Source: JBBRLG01 sp038231495
Lineage (GTDB): Bacteria; Planctomycetota; Planctomycetia; Gemmatales; Gemmataceae
Assembly (NCBI GenBank): GCA_038231495.1
Contig: JBBRLG010000011.1
Coordinates: 1-31,024, forward strand
Length of the DNA: 31,024 nt
Direction: 5' to 3'
This document shows positions 15,867 through 24,288 of this stretch, piece after piece. The position numbers and the translations under genes were made by a program. The notes beneath the pieces were generated by a model. It was not told the DNA's origin. It saw only the letters and a list, made by a program, of their open reading frames with translations, and searched no databases. Every line of letters begins with the position of its first letter. The first letter of the stretch is position 1.

Positions 15867-16817
15867 TCAATTCTTGCGATTCACCCAGGGGAACGGCGTC
15901 ACGACCTCGACGGGCTTCGTCGAAATCTTTTCGCCGAGGATGTCCTGAAAGACGGTGCCGTAGAGGTTTTCAATCTTGTCCATCGCGTGCGCCGCCAGGA
16001 GCATATTTACCCGGCCCTGGTTGCCGAGTTGCCAGCGGCCGCCCTTGCGGTCCATGACTTCGCGTGCGCCGGGAGCCTTCGCCTCGGCGTCCTGCTTGGC
16101 CCGGAGCGTCACGTCCGGTCCGTCAATCGGCGGCGGCGGCAACTTCGGGGCCAGCGGCTGGCCGGTCGGGTCGTTGTAGGTCAACGCGGCCTTCGGGTCT
16201 TGCTCGACCACGAGGTCGTAGGTGACCGCCTCGACAATCAAGCCGGACTCGTTCTTGAGCCGTTCGGCGTGGGCTTTGCGGAAGATGGCTTTGAAGGCGG
16301 CGCCGTCGCCCTTGGCTTCCTTCATCGCCTTTTCCGTGGTCTCGACGACCCATTTGGCTTCCCGCAGCATGGTGGGACTATCCACCGGGCCGGCGACGAC
16401 GTGCAGCACACGGCCGTCCGGGGCGCAGAAGTAACTGGCAACGTTGCCGCCTTGCTTTTGGGCGCCGACGATCTTGAAGGTGGCGACTTTTTGGAAGGAC
16501 GACACGAAATACTCGTTGAGGTATTTACCCACCTCGGGGGTGTTCAATGCGTTCACACGGAGCGCTTCGGCGTTGTTTCAGGTGAAGCGCGGGTCTTCAA
16601 AGTTGCCGGAGACGTGCAACACGAAGACGAGCTTTTGCTCCTTCTTCGCCTGCGCGGCGGCTTCCTTGGGCGTATCGACGAACGTGACTTGGGTGCCGTG
16701 CGAACCGCAGGCCGCGGCTTCCGCCTTGTCCTTCTCACCCGAGCCGTATGCCGACCCCAGCCCCACCAGCGGGGCCAGCAGCAGGACGACGACCGTACAC
16801 CACAACAGACGACGCAT
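15867..16817 (-). CDS. Exported thioredoxin-fold protein with in-frame TGA (pseudogene or selenoprotein candidate)
   Basis: A frame of 316 codons plus stop beginning at ATG 16817, with an excellent AAAGGAG site 8 bases upstream and a signal peptide (about 1-24). Residues of about 45-150 resemble a thioredoxin-like domain (KLVFVLHVSGNFEDPRFT, then NNAEALR, and GGNVASYFCAPDGRVLHVVAGPVD). Codon 80 is TGA (16578-16580), five residues past where a CxxC motif would usually sit, and the same frame continues with full family-like sequence to 15867. No CxxC is present. The TGA could be a nonsense mutation, a sequencing error or selenocysteine. On the minus strand a TATAGT (16861-16866) lies upstream as a possible -10, without a good -35. 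The C-terminal half is not recognised. Confidence 0.7.
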
Positions 16818-16977
16818 GATAAATCTCCTTTGGGCCGGGCGGCGAACCCCGTGTGCCTCCACTATACCACCGGTGACGAACCGCAGCACGCCATTAGCGC
16901 ACCTGCGCGTCCGTAATCAAGACGCCGTTGGGTGCCCGTTGGTTTGCTATGGGGAATGCTTGTTACAATTCGTTACT

Positions 16978-17577
16978 TCAGCGCAGTTCGACCGCTTCAT
17001 TCGGCGAAAGCAGACGCACGTTTAACTCGACGCGATCCGACTTGTACCGGACGCGGTGGATGTAGCGCAGTGGATGACCGTACACGCGGTCGAAGGTCGC
17101 GGTCGCGTAATTGTTGCCGCCGACCGCCACGTCGCCACGCATTTCCGACTCGATCAGGGCGAAAAAGGCGTCGATGGAGTGGAGGCCCGTCAATTCCTCC
17201 GCCGGCGCAATGCGGCTGGCACTACACCGGACCGGGCACCCCAGGACGGTGCCGATGGTGTCGAAAAATTGCTCGGACAGGACCAAACCAGCGGGCGACG
17301 CCACCCATTGCACCTTGCGCGAGCGGACTGCCACCCGATATTCGACCGGCTCGTCGCGGTCCAATTTGGTCATGTATTCGAGGTCGTAGTCCGCCGGACC
17401 TTTTTCTTGCCACAGCTGGCGGGCGGCGGCCACGTCCTCCGCTTTCAGTTGCAGCGAGAGGTTGTAGAAGAGCGGCACCAGGATGCCCAGGCCGGCCAAC
17501 ACGGCGAGCAGGAGAAAGAAGATAATCCAGGTCCGGTTCTTGCCGGGCGGCGTTGGGTCAACGGGTTCGGTGCTCAT
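16978..17577 (-). CDS. Membrane-anchored hypothetical protein (DUF6174-like)
   Basis: A 199-residue protein with a short Pro-rich cytoplasmic start, one transmembrane helix (about 17-38) and an exported domain. The pattern LWQEKGPADYDLEYM ... YRVAVRSRKVQWV ... SIDAFFALIE ... ATFDRVYGHPLRYIHRV resembles the DUF6174 family, small exported proteins of unknown role. This assignment is from memory of the motif and is moderate. It begins 13 bases after the glgC stop on the same strand, so it is probably cotranscribed with glgC. No strong Shine-Dalgarno is visible. Confidence 0.75.
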   Translation of the reverse strand: MSTEPVDPTPPGKNRTWIIFFLLLAVLAGLGILVPLFYNLSLQLKAEDVAAARQLWQEKGPADYDLEYMTKLDRDEPVEYRVAVRSRKVQWVASPAGLVLSEQFFDTIGTVLGCPVRCSASRIAPAEELTGLHSIDAFFALIESEMRGDVAVGGNNYATATFDRVYGHPLRYIHRVRYKSDRVELNVRLLSPNEAVELR

Positions 17578-17590
17578 GAATGGCTGTTTC

Positions 17591-18820
17591 TTATGCGGGC
17601 AGGTCGGAGCGGGCGATGACGACGATGCCCTGCTCCGTGATCTGGAAGCGGCGTTTGCGGTCGGCCTCCACGTCGTAACCGATAGTCGTATTGGCTGGCA
17701 GTTTCACATCCTTGTCAATGATCGCCCGGCGGATGCGGCAGTGGCGGCCGACGTCAACGCCGTGGAACAGGATCGAGGACTCCACCTGGGCATAGCTGTT
17801 CACGCGGACGTTCGGCGACAGGATACTTTTCTTGACGTGGCCGCCGCTGATGATGCAGCCCTGGCACACCACGCTGTCTTGGGCCTCGCCGCGGCGGGCC
17901 TGGCCGATCGCACCTTCGTCGCTGAACACAAACTTGGGCGGCGGCAACTGCGGCTGATAGGTGCGAATCGGCCACTGCTGATCGTACAGGTTCAAGACCG
18001 GGTCGATGTCGATCAGGTCCATGTTCGCCTGGTAATAGGCGTCCAGCGTGCCCACGTCGCGCCAGTAAGGCACGGACTTACGGTTCTGGTCGCGGAAGCG
18101 GTAGGAGTAAACCTTTTGCGTTTTCAGGATCGTCGGGATCAGGTTTTTGCCGAAGTCGTGGTCGCTGTCCTGGCGGATGGCGTCCTGGCAGAGCAGTTCG
18201 TACATGGTCCGGGCCGTGAAGACGTAGATGCCCATGGATGCCAGGCAATCGTTGGGGGCGTCGGGCAGCGCGGGCGGTTCGGCGGGCTTCTCGACGAAGC
18301 CGACGACGCGCTCTTGCTCGTCCACGTCGAGGATGCCGAAATGGACGCCCTCCTTGCGCGGCACCGAAATGCAGCCGATGGTCAGGTCCGCCTCGCGTTT
18401 GATGTGCGAGCGGATCATTTCGCCGTAGTCCATCTTGTAAATGTGGTCGCCGGACAGGATGAGGACGTAACGCGGGTCGGCCTTTTCGATGGTGTAAATG
18501 TTCTGGTAAATCGCGTCGGCAGTACCCTTGTACCAGGTTTCGTCGATGCGCTGCTGCGGCGGCAGCACTTCAATGTATTCGTCCAACTCACGGCTGAGGA
18601 AGCCCCAGCCCGCGGCAATGTGGCGGTCGAGGCTGCGGGCCTTGTATTGGGTCAAAACCAGGGTGCGCCGCAAGCCGCTGTTGATGCAGTTGGAGAGCGT
18701 GAAGTCGATGATGCGGTATTGGCCGCCGAAAGGCACGGCGGGCTTGGCGCGGTCGCGCGTGAGCGGGTCGAGGCGCGTTCCCTTGCCGCCGGCCAGGATC
18801 AGGGTTAACACGTCTTGCAC
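17591..18820 (-). CDS. glgC: Glucose-1-phosphate adenylyltransferase
   Basis: A 409-residue ADP-glucose pyrophosphorylase, which makes ADP-glucose from ATP and glucose-1-phosphate for glycogen synthesis in the cytoplasm. Visible signatures are the nucleotide-binding LAGGKGTRLDPLT at residues 9-21, AKPAVPFGGQYRIIDFTLSN, YKGTADAIYQN, LSGDHIYKMDY, FVEKPAEP, and YWRDVGTLDAYYQANMDL. The C-terminal third has the left-handed beta-helix pattern (ISGGHVKKSILSPNV...). I chose the GTG at 18820 because GAGGAG lies about 9 bases upstream; an in-frame extension to 18859 adds only Arg/Cys-rich residues unlike the family. Length and motifs are normal. Confidence 0.95.
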   Translation of the reverse strand: MQDVLTLILAGGKGTRLDPLTRDRAKPAVPFGGQYRIIDFTLSNCINSGLRRTLVLTQYKARSLDRHIAAGWGFLSRELDEYIEVLPPQQRIDETWYKGTADAIYQNIYTIEKADPRYVLILSGDHIYKMDYGEMIRSHIKREADLTIGCISVPRKEGVHFGILDVDEQERVVGFVEKPAEPPALPDAPNDCLASMGIYVFTARTMYELLCQDAIRQDSDHDFGKNLIPTILKTQKVYSYRFRDQNRKSVPYWRDVGTLDAYYQANMDLIDIDPVLNLYDQQWPIRTYQPQLPPPKFVFSDEGAIGQARRGEAQDSVVCQGCIISGGHVKKSILSPNVRVNSYAQVESSILFHGVDVGRHCRIRRAIIDKDVKLPANTTIGYDVEADRKRRFQITEQGIVVIARSDLPA

Positions 18821-18953
18821 GGCGCGGCTCTCCTCGCAGACGCTGCGACAGCGTGACAATCAAGTAGCGTCATCATGGTGGACGCCCACGGGCCGTTCAA
18901 GGGGTATTACCCCGGCACGAAGGTTCCGCACGCTTGGACACCGCCAAGGGACT

Positions 18954-19011
18954 CTTGCCAAAGTGACCCTTGCCACCCACCCTCGCTAGTTTTTGCCACA
19001 CCTTTGGCAAG
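18954..19011. repeat. Inverted repeat, CTTGCCAAAG family
   Basis: Ten-base arms CTTGCCAAAG (18954-18963) and CTTTGGCAAG (19002-19011) are perfect reverse complements. An inner ACCCTTGCCA (18966-18975) is the reverse complement of TGGCAAGGGT in the right flank, so alternative foldings exist. Confidence 0.65.
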
Positions 19012-19061
19012 GGTATATGAGCGCCGCTGCCTGCTCCTCACGGTCGCTGCGTGCCAAAATT

Positions 19062-19098
19062 CCACCCTTGCCAAGATTGTTGCGCTTGGCAAGGGTGG
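19062..19098. repeat. Perfect 14-bp hairpin, ACCCTTGCCAAG family
   Basis: Arms CCACCCTTGCCAAG (19062-19075) and CTTGGCAAGGGTGG (19085-19098) pair perfectly around a nine-base loop. The arm shares its core with the neighbouring inverted repeat, indicating one repeat family. It may act as a terminator-like structure, but no U-tract follows. Confidence 0.8.
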
Positions 19099-19238
19099 GC
19101 AGGGCGTCCGTTGCCGGTCGCTCAGTGGCAATGCCATCGGCAGCCCGGTCGAATAAGCTTCTTGCCCCCGAAACAGCACAATTGACACAAGCAATTGGTG
19201 CGGAGGTATCCTGCCAAGGTCAAATCGCCGGGATTCCC

Positions 19239-20294
19239 TTACTGTACGGAATCGTACAACTGTGCGCACTCCCGCACCATCCGGGCCGCCGAGAAATGTT
19301 CGAGGACGCGGTGCCGGCCGGCCTCTCCCAGGCGCTCGGCGAGGGCGGGGTCGTCGAGCAGTCGGCGGGTCTGCCGCGCAAGATCCGCCTTGTCCCCCGG
19401 CTTTACCAAAAACCCCGTGACGCCGTCTTCGATTATTTCGTCCAGGCCGCCCGTCCGGGTACCGACGACCGGGCGGGCCGCTGCCATCGCCTCCAGCGCA
19501 ACGCACATGCCGCCTTGCTCGCGACTCGGCACCCAAACCACGGCGGCGCGCTTCATTAGTGGCACCGGGTCGCTCACCGGACCGAGGAAATGGACCCGCA
19601 CCGTCGCACCGACGGCGTGCGCGAACTGCCCGATCCGCACGCGGTCGCCGCCGTCGCCAGCCAGGACGAGGTGAAGATCCGGGTAAAGATAGTGCAGGAT
19701 GTCCAGCGCCCAGACGGCGTCGCGGAACCCCTTGTGCATTTCCAGCGGGCCGACGCCGAGCATGAATCGACCGTTAGGCACGGGTGGCTCAACCGCTTCA
19801 GCGCACGGCGATTCAACTCCGGGAGGAACCGTAACGAGCGACCGTGCCGCCACGCCGTTGCGGCGATACCGCGCAGCCTCGTCGGCGGAAAACGCCACGA
19901 CCGCTGCCGCATTCCGCACCAGCATTCGGTCCCAAAAAGCGAGTGGGTGTCCGGGTTTCAACAGGTCGCTATAGAAAAGCCGCTGCGCGCCGCCCGTGCC
20001 GGATACTGCCAGGCTGCGCAAGGCCTTGCGCGACCAGGCATGGATGACCTGGGGTTCAAATGCGCGAATCACGCCATGCAAGGCCAGCACCGGACGAGCG
20101 TCCAGCACGCGCTTCCAGCCGAGAATTTCGACGCTCACTCCGGCGCTCCGCAACGTCTCGACCCAGGGAGCCGTAGGGCCAAGGACGACAACGCGTACCT
20201 CGAACCGTTCCCGGGGCAAGCCGCGTGCCAGTGACAGGAGCTTGCGGGCGGCGCCGCTGTAGTCCAGGGTGGAGACGAGGTAGAGAAGTTTAAT
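19239..20294 (-). CDS. Family 4-type glycosyltransferase
   Basis: A GT-B fold glycosyltransferase (group 1/GT4 type) of about 351 residues, expected to transfer a sugar from a nucleotide donor onto an envelope or secreted glycan. The C-terminal donor domain shows LGVGPLEMHKGF, HLVLAGDGGD, VHFLGPVSD, and the family EX7E-like region EQGGMCVALEAMAAARPVVGTRTGGLDEIIEDGVTGFLV. The frame contains an unmistakable N-terminus (KLLYLVSTLDYSGAARKLLSLARGL) that precedes any ATG, GTG or TTG. The only plausible initiator is ATT at 20294-20292, preceded by AGGA 6 bases upstream and overlapping the hpt stop (ATTAA). A TTG at 20219 would remove the conserved first strand. Probably cotranscribed with hpt and acpS. 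Confidence 0.88.
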   Translation of the reverse strand: MKLLYLVSTLDYSGAARKLLSLARGLPRERFEVRVVVLGPTAPWVETLRSAGVSVEILGWKRVLDARPVLALHGVIRAFEPQVIHAWSRKALRSLAVSGTGGAQRLFYSDLLKPGHPLAFWDRMLVRNAAAVVAFSADEAARYRRNGVAARSLVTVPPGVESPCAEAVEPPVPNGRFMLGVGPLEMHKGFRDAVWALDILHYLYPDLHLVLAGDGGDRVRIGQFAHAVGATVRVHFLGPVSDPVPLMKRAAVVWVPSREQGGMCVALEAMAAARPVVGTRTGGLDEIIEDGVTGFLVKPGDKADLARQTRRLLDDPALAERLGEAGRHRVLEHFSAARMVRECAQLYDSVQ

Positions 20295-20832
20295 CGCGAA
20301 TCCTGGTTTCTAGCGGCGGTGGCTCGTTCGGCAAGATGGCAATGTAGGGCAAGTGGCGGTATTCGTCGTTGAAATCGAGGCCGTAGCCGACGACAAAGGC
20401 GTCGGGGATTTCAAACCCGCAGTAATCCGGCTCGATCTCCACCACCTGCCGGCCGCGCTTCCGCAACAGCACGCCGGTGCGCAGCGAAGCCGCCCCCAGG
20501 TCGTGCAGGTGGGAGCGCAGGTGAACCAGCGTTTTACCGGTGTCAAGGATGTCATCGAGCAGGAGTACATGGCGGCCGCGCACGTCCGGAGCCAGGCCGG
20601 GATGAATGTGCAACTGGCCCGCGGTGGTCGTCGCGCCCCGGTAGCTTGACGCCTGAATGAAGTCGATGCGCAACGGCAAGTCCAGCTGGCGCACGAGGTC
20701 GGCCAGGAACATCAGGCAGCCGGTCAGGACGCCGACGAAGGTGACGGGCCGGCCGTCGTAATCGAGGGCGATCTGCCGGGCCAGTTCGCCGACCCGCTTC
20801 TGAATTTGCTCGGCCGGGAGGAGGACTTGCAT
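20290..20832 (-). CDS. hpt: Hypoxanthine phosphoribosyltransferase
   Basis: A 180-residue purine salvage enzyme that makes IMP/GMP from hypoxanthine/guanine and PRPP. The PRPP-binding motif VLLLDDILDTGKT lies at 89-101. Other family features are VGVLTGCLMFLADLVRQL near 33-50, SSYRG at 62-66, and the C-terminal DAFVVGYGLDFNDEYRHLPYIAIL. The ATG at 20832 gives normal family length; frame extensions upstream look non-homologous. No strong Shine-Dalgarno is visible. The stop overlaps the probable ATT start of the glycosyltransferase by one base. Confidence 0.95.
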   Translation of the reverse strand: MQVLLPAEQIQKRVGELARQIALDYDGRPVTFVGVLTGCLMFLADLVRQLDLPLRIDFIQASSYRGATTTAGQLHIHPGLAPDVRGRHVLLLDDILDTGKTLVHLRSHLHDLGAASLRTGVLLRKRGRQVVEIEPDYCGFEIPDAFVVGYGLDFNDEYRHLPYIAILPNEPPPLETRIRD

Positions 20833-20896
20833 GAGCGCGACACCCGTAGTTCCGGGAATGTTACAAGCGTTATGAAATCCGCACGATAAGCCGCGG

Positions 20897-21298
20897 TCAC
20901 TTGCCGTAGCCCGGCGTGCCGTCACGCACGGCCAACACATAAGCGGTGGCGTACGCACGGCAGTGGGCCAGCGACACCAGGAAATCGGCGACGCGCAACT
21001 CCTGGGCCAGTTCCTTAACGGTCCCGGTGAGGACAACGCGCGGCTTGCCCTTTTCGGTGCGCAATTCAATATCGGTCCAGCAGAGGCCGCGCCGCCAACG
21101 GGTGCCGAGCGCTTTCAGGACCGCCTCTTTGCCGGCCCAGCGGGCCGCGAGCTGTTCCGTCGGCCGTTTGCGCCCCTGGCAGTGGCGAATCTCGTGGGAC
21201 GTGTAGACGCGCGTCAGAAACCGTTCGGCGTGTTCCTCGATCATGCGGCCGACGCGGAGGCATTCGATGATGTCCGTGCCGATTCCCACGATTTCCAT
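20897..21298 (-). CDS. acpS: Holo-[acyl-carrier-protein] synthase
   Basis: A 133-residue phosphopantetheinyl transferase that moves 4'-phosphopantetheine from CoA onto acyl carrier protein. The N-terminus MEIVGIGTDIIE contains the metal-binding Asp (D9). WAGKEAVLKALGT at 54-66 carries the second metal ligand (E58), and VSLAHCRAYATAYVLA is the C-terminal strand pattern. The start is the ATG at 21298, with a GGGGGATGG stretch upstream. It is divergent from the helicase gene, leaving a 120-base shared upstream region. It is 64 bases ahead of hpt on the same strand. Confidence 0.94.
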   Translation of the reverse strand: MEIVGIGTDIIECLRVGRMIEEHAERFLTRVYTSHEIRHCQGRKRPTEQLAARWAGKEAVLKALGTRWRRGLCWTDIELRTEKGKPRVVLTGTVKELAQELRVADFLVSLAHCRAYATAYVLAVRDGTPGYGK

Positions 21299-21418
21299 GG
21301 CAAACCCATCCCCCCACCGCGCCGCAGCGTCCTTGCTGATCTTAGCAAATCGGCGACGCCGCGGTACAATCGGAAGTTGCCCGTCGCCGAGTCGTTTCCG
21401 GTTGCTGGAGAAGCCTTC

Positions 21419-23656
21419 ATGGCGCATGCCGACCTCCTGGCCGATCTGACCCCCGCCCAGCGCGAGGCCGTCACGCACGTCGATGGGCCGCTGCTCATTC
21501 TCGCCGGCGCCGGCAGCGGCAAGACGCGCGTCATCACCCGCCGGGTGGCTTTCCTGTTACAGCAAGGCATCCGCGCCGGCAGCATCCTCGCCATCACGTT
21601 TACCAACAAGGCCGCCGGCGAGATGCAAAAGCGAGTCGAAACGCTCGCGCCCGGCAACCGGGTTTGGGTCAGCACGTTTCACAGCATGGGCGCGCGGCTG
21701 CTACGCCAGTACGCCGACCGGCTGAGTCTCGACCGCAATTTCACCATCTACGACCAGTCCGACCGTGCCAAGATGGTCAAGATTGCGTTGGAGGACGCCG
21801 GCGTCGATAACAACCGCTTTACGCCGGACACGATCGCCGGGGCCATCAGCAAGGCCAAGAACCAGCTGCTCAGCCCCGAACGCTACGCCGGGCGGGCCAC
21901 CGATTTTTTCGGCCAGGTGGTCGCGCGCGTCTACCCGTTTTACGAGAAGCGCATGCGCGACGCCAACGCGCTCGACTTCGACGACCTGCTTTACTGGCCG
22001 GCCATGGCGCTGCGCCACGACGCGGAGTTGCGCTCCGAACTCGACGCCCGGTTCCGCTACGTCCTCATCGACGAATACCAGGACACGAACCAGGCCCAGT
22101 ACGCCATCGCCTGCGGCCTGTCGCAGGACCAACCGAACCTGTGCGTGGTCGGCGACCCGGACCAGTCGATTTACGCTTTTCGCGGTTCGGACATCCGCAA
22201 TATCCTCGATTTTGAACGCGACTTCCCGCACGCGCGCGTCCTGACGTTGACCACGAATTACCGTAGCACCAAGGCCATCCTGGAAGCGGCGAGTACGCTC
22301 ATCGCCAACAACACGCAGCGCAAGCCGAAGGACCTGAACACCGACAACCCGGACGGGCAGCCGGTCACGATCCTAACCTTTGAAACGGGTCTCGACGAGG
22401 CGGACGGCATCGCCCGGCGCATCCGGTCGGCGGTCGAGAAGGACAAGCGCAAGTTCCGCGACTTCGCGATCTTCATGCGCATCAACGCCCTGTCGCGCGC
22501 CCTGGAAACAGCGTTCGTGAAACACCGCGTCCCGTTTCAGATCGTCAAAGGGCTAGCGTTCTTCGAGCGCAAGGAAAACCGCGACGTGCTGGCCTATCTG
22601 CGGTTGATGGTAAATCCCCGCGACAGCCTGTCGTTCGAGCGGGCGGTCAACGAGCCGACGCGGGGGATTGGTAAAGTTTCTCTCGAACACCTCCGCACTT
22701 ATGCCGAGCCGCGCGAACTGAGTCTTCTCGGTGCGGCCCGCGAGAGCGCGAAGATTCCCGCGATCAAGGGCAAGGCCCGTGCCGGACTATTGGACTTCGC
22801 CCAGCTCATCGCCGAACTGTCCGAGTTGCGGGACGCCCAGCCCGACGAGGTGATCCGGCAGGTACTCGACAAGAGCGGCTACCGACGAATGCTATTGGAC
22901 AGCCACGACCCCGAGGATCAGGAACGCCTGGCCAACATCGAAGAACTCATCACCGCGGCCAAGCAGTTCGCCGCCGAGGACACGACACGCACCATCGGCG
23001 ATTTCCTGGAGAACATCACACTGGCGAGCGACCTGGACGGCTGGGACCAGCAGCAGGATTGCGTCTCGGTGATGACGATGCACGCGGCGAAAGGGCTAGA
23101 ATTCCCGGTCGTTTACATGGTGGCGACGGAACAGGGGCTGCTGCCGCACGAGCGCAGCCTCGGCCGCAGCCAGGAAGTCGAGGAAGAGCGCCGCCTGGCA
23201 TTCGTCGGCATGACACGCGCCATGGAAGAGTTGTATTTGTGTCACTCGCGGCTGCGCGAATTCCGAGGCAACACGCTTTACGCGGTGCCGAGCATGTTTC
23301 TGGAGGAGTTGCCCAAGACCGTGCAAACCCTCGACCTGTCGGCCAGTGCCGGCGGCACGATGAAGGCGATTGAACACTGGCGCGGCGGCGGCGCGGCGGC
23401 GGAACAGGGTTGGAGTGAGGCCGGCGTAAGGCCGCGAGTGCTCCCGGTGCCGCCACAGCAACCCACGGGCGCGGCTACCGACATGCAGGGGTACACCGAG
23501 GGAACGCTGGTGCGCCACGCGCAATACGGCATGGGTCGGATCGTGGAGTTGAGCGGCTACGGCAGCATGCGCAAAGTAAAGATTCGCTTCCAAACCGCGG
23601 GCGAACGATCGTTCATTGCGGACAAGGTGACGCTGGAAATCGTGCGGAAAGGTTGA
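21419..23656 (+). CDS. UvrD/PcrA-type superfamily 1 DNA helicase
   Basis: A 745-residue 3'-5' DNA helicase, probably functioning in repair and replication fork maintenance. Motifs in order: Walker A GAGSGKT (30-36); FTNKAAGEM; VSTFHSMGARLL; Walker B LIDEYQDTNQAQY (D218, E219); VVGDPDQSIYAFRGSD; LTTNYRST; VMTMHAAKGLEFPVVYMV; and EEERRLAFVGMTRAMEELYL. The C-terminal VRHAQYGMGRIVELSGYG and KVKIRF fit the Tudor-like tail of PcrA/UvrD. Start at ATG 21419, with GGAG about 8 bases upstream. Whether uvrD or pcrA is the correct name cannot be settled from sequence alone. Confidence 0.95.
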   Translation: MAHADLLADLTPAQREAVTHVDGPLLILAGAGSGKTRVITRRVAFLLQQGIRAGSILAITFTNKAAGEMQKRVETLAPGNRVWVSTFHSMGARLLRQYADRLSLDRNFTIYDQSDRAKMVKIALEDAGVDNNRFTPDTIAGAISKAKNQLLSPERYAGRATDFFGQVVARVYPFYEKRMRDANALDFDDLLYWPAMALRHDAELRSELDARFRYVLIDEYQDTNQAQYAIACGLSQDQPNLCVVGDPDQSIYAFRGSDIRNILDFERDFPHARVLTLTTNYRSTKAILEAASTLIANNTQRKPKDLNTDNPDGQPVTILTFETGLDEADGIARRIRSAVEKDKRKFRDFAIFMRINALSRALETAFVKHRVPFQIVKGLAFFERKENRDVLAYLRLMVNPRDSLSFERAVNEPTRGIGKVSLEHLRTYAEPRELSLLGAARESAKIPAIKGKARAGLLDFAQLIAELSELRDAQPDEVIRQVLDKSGYRRMLLDSHDPEDQERLANIEELITAAKQFAAEDTTRTIGDFLENITLASDLDGWDQQQDCVSVMTMHAAKGLEFPVVYMVATEQGLLPHERSLGRSQEVEEERRLAFVGMTRAMEELYLCHSRLREFRGNTLYAVPSMFLEELPKTVQTLDLSASAGGTMKAIEHWRGGGAAAEQGWSEAGVRPRVLPVPPQQPTGAATDMQGYTEGTLVRHAQYGMGRIVELSGYGSMRKVKIRFQTAGERSFIADKVTLEIVRKG

Positions 23657-23876
23657 AAAACCGCTAGGCTAATTTAGCCGCCTCTGACGGAAAGCGATGG
23701 TGGTTAAGGGATTGGGGGAATACGGCCTCTTGGTGAATAGCATGAATGTTCCCTCCGCTCCCTGTCCCCCGGCCGGCGTCATTGATTGCGAACCGGATGT
23801 GCAATGGACGCCCAAGGCAGTCCCGGCCAATACACATCCGTGGACGTGGTGTTCTTGCCCTGAAAGGAGGTGGCTA

Positions 23877-24251
23877 GTGCTTTATCTTCGTAGTGACTTG
23901 ATCGAAATGCTGCGCTCCATGGCTCAGAGAGGGGAGCAACCCTCCGCGTTGCTGCGGACACTGGTCGCACAACTGGGACCTGAAACGGCAGACCGTCCCT
24001 TGTTGGTCCGATACTTCTCCACGGCATTTTGCTTTACCGAAGGACAGGGTTACAAAATCTTTGGATGGTTTCCAGACGGTACGGGAGCGTTGCGGGATGC
24101 GGACCTTGACAGCTTATTATCCAAGCGAATTCAGGGATCACGGGCCGAGTGGGACAAACCTGGCCCCGACAGCGAAAATAAGCTCCCCACCGTTTCTGTT
24201 GTAACAAAAGAAGGGGAAGCTCAGCTGGGGCATGGCCGTTCCCGTTCGTAG
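23877..24251 (+). CDS. Orphan hypothetical protein with strong ribosome binding site
   Basis: A 124-residue protein not recognised. A near-perfect AAAGGAGGT (23863-23871) lies 5 bases before GTG 23877, making this start more likely than an in-frame ATG at 23697 that lacks such a site and reads through non-coding-looking sequence. The protein has an N-terminal amphipathic helix (about 1-35) and a predicted mixed alpha/beta core (RPLLVRYFSTAFCFTEGQGYKIFGWFPDGTG, about 40-70). No signal peptide or membrane segment is seen. Codon use is less GC-rich than its neighbours. It is followed 37 bases later by a Uma2-type gene. Confidence 0.65.
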   Translation: MLYLRSDLIEMLRSMAQRGEQPSALLRTLVAQLGPETADRPLLVRYFSTAFCFTEGQGYKIFGWFPDGTGALRDADLDSLLSKRIQGSRAEWDKPGPDSENKLPTVSVVTKEGEAQLGHGRSRS

Positions 24252-24288
24252 CTGAGGCCGCCGGAACCGCGAGACGACAGAGGAAACC

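Larger units (their letters stand above)
18821..19238. other. Gene-free interval with clustered hairpin repeats
   Basis: No supported gene in about 418 bases. A possible 93-codon frame (18875-19156) lacks a ribosome binding site and is composed largely of repeat sequence. The interval carries at least two hairpins sharing the word ACCCTTGCCA, described separately, and a short GGGGTATTACCCC palindrome near 18900. It lies downstream of the glycosyltransferase and upstream of glgC, so a glgC promoter is expected here, but I cannot identify one confidently. Confidence 0.7.

Noticed and set aside
14474..16817. Genome-wide reassignment of TGA to Trp
   Set aside because: Many genes in the window end at TGA exactly at family-typical C-termini, with overlapping starts of the next gene, so TGA is a genuine stop.
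17483..18808. Long open frame on the plus strand opposite glgC
   Set aside because: It is antisense to a clear ADP-glucose pyrophosphorylase with full motifs. The long frame is a by-product of GC-rich codon bias and has no recognisable domain.
18875..19156. Possible 93-residue gene
   Set aside because: Consists of hairpin-repeat sequence, lacks a ribosome binding site and has no coding character.
19182..19212. TTGACA followed by TATCCT on the plus strand as promoter
   Set aside because: The spacing is 19 bases and no plus-strand gene follows; it points into the antisense of the glycosyltransferase.
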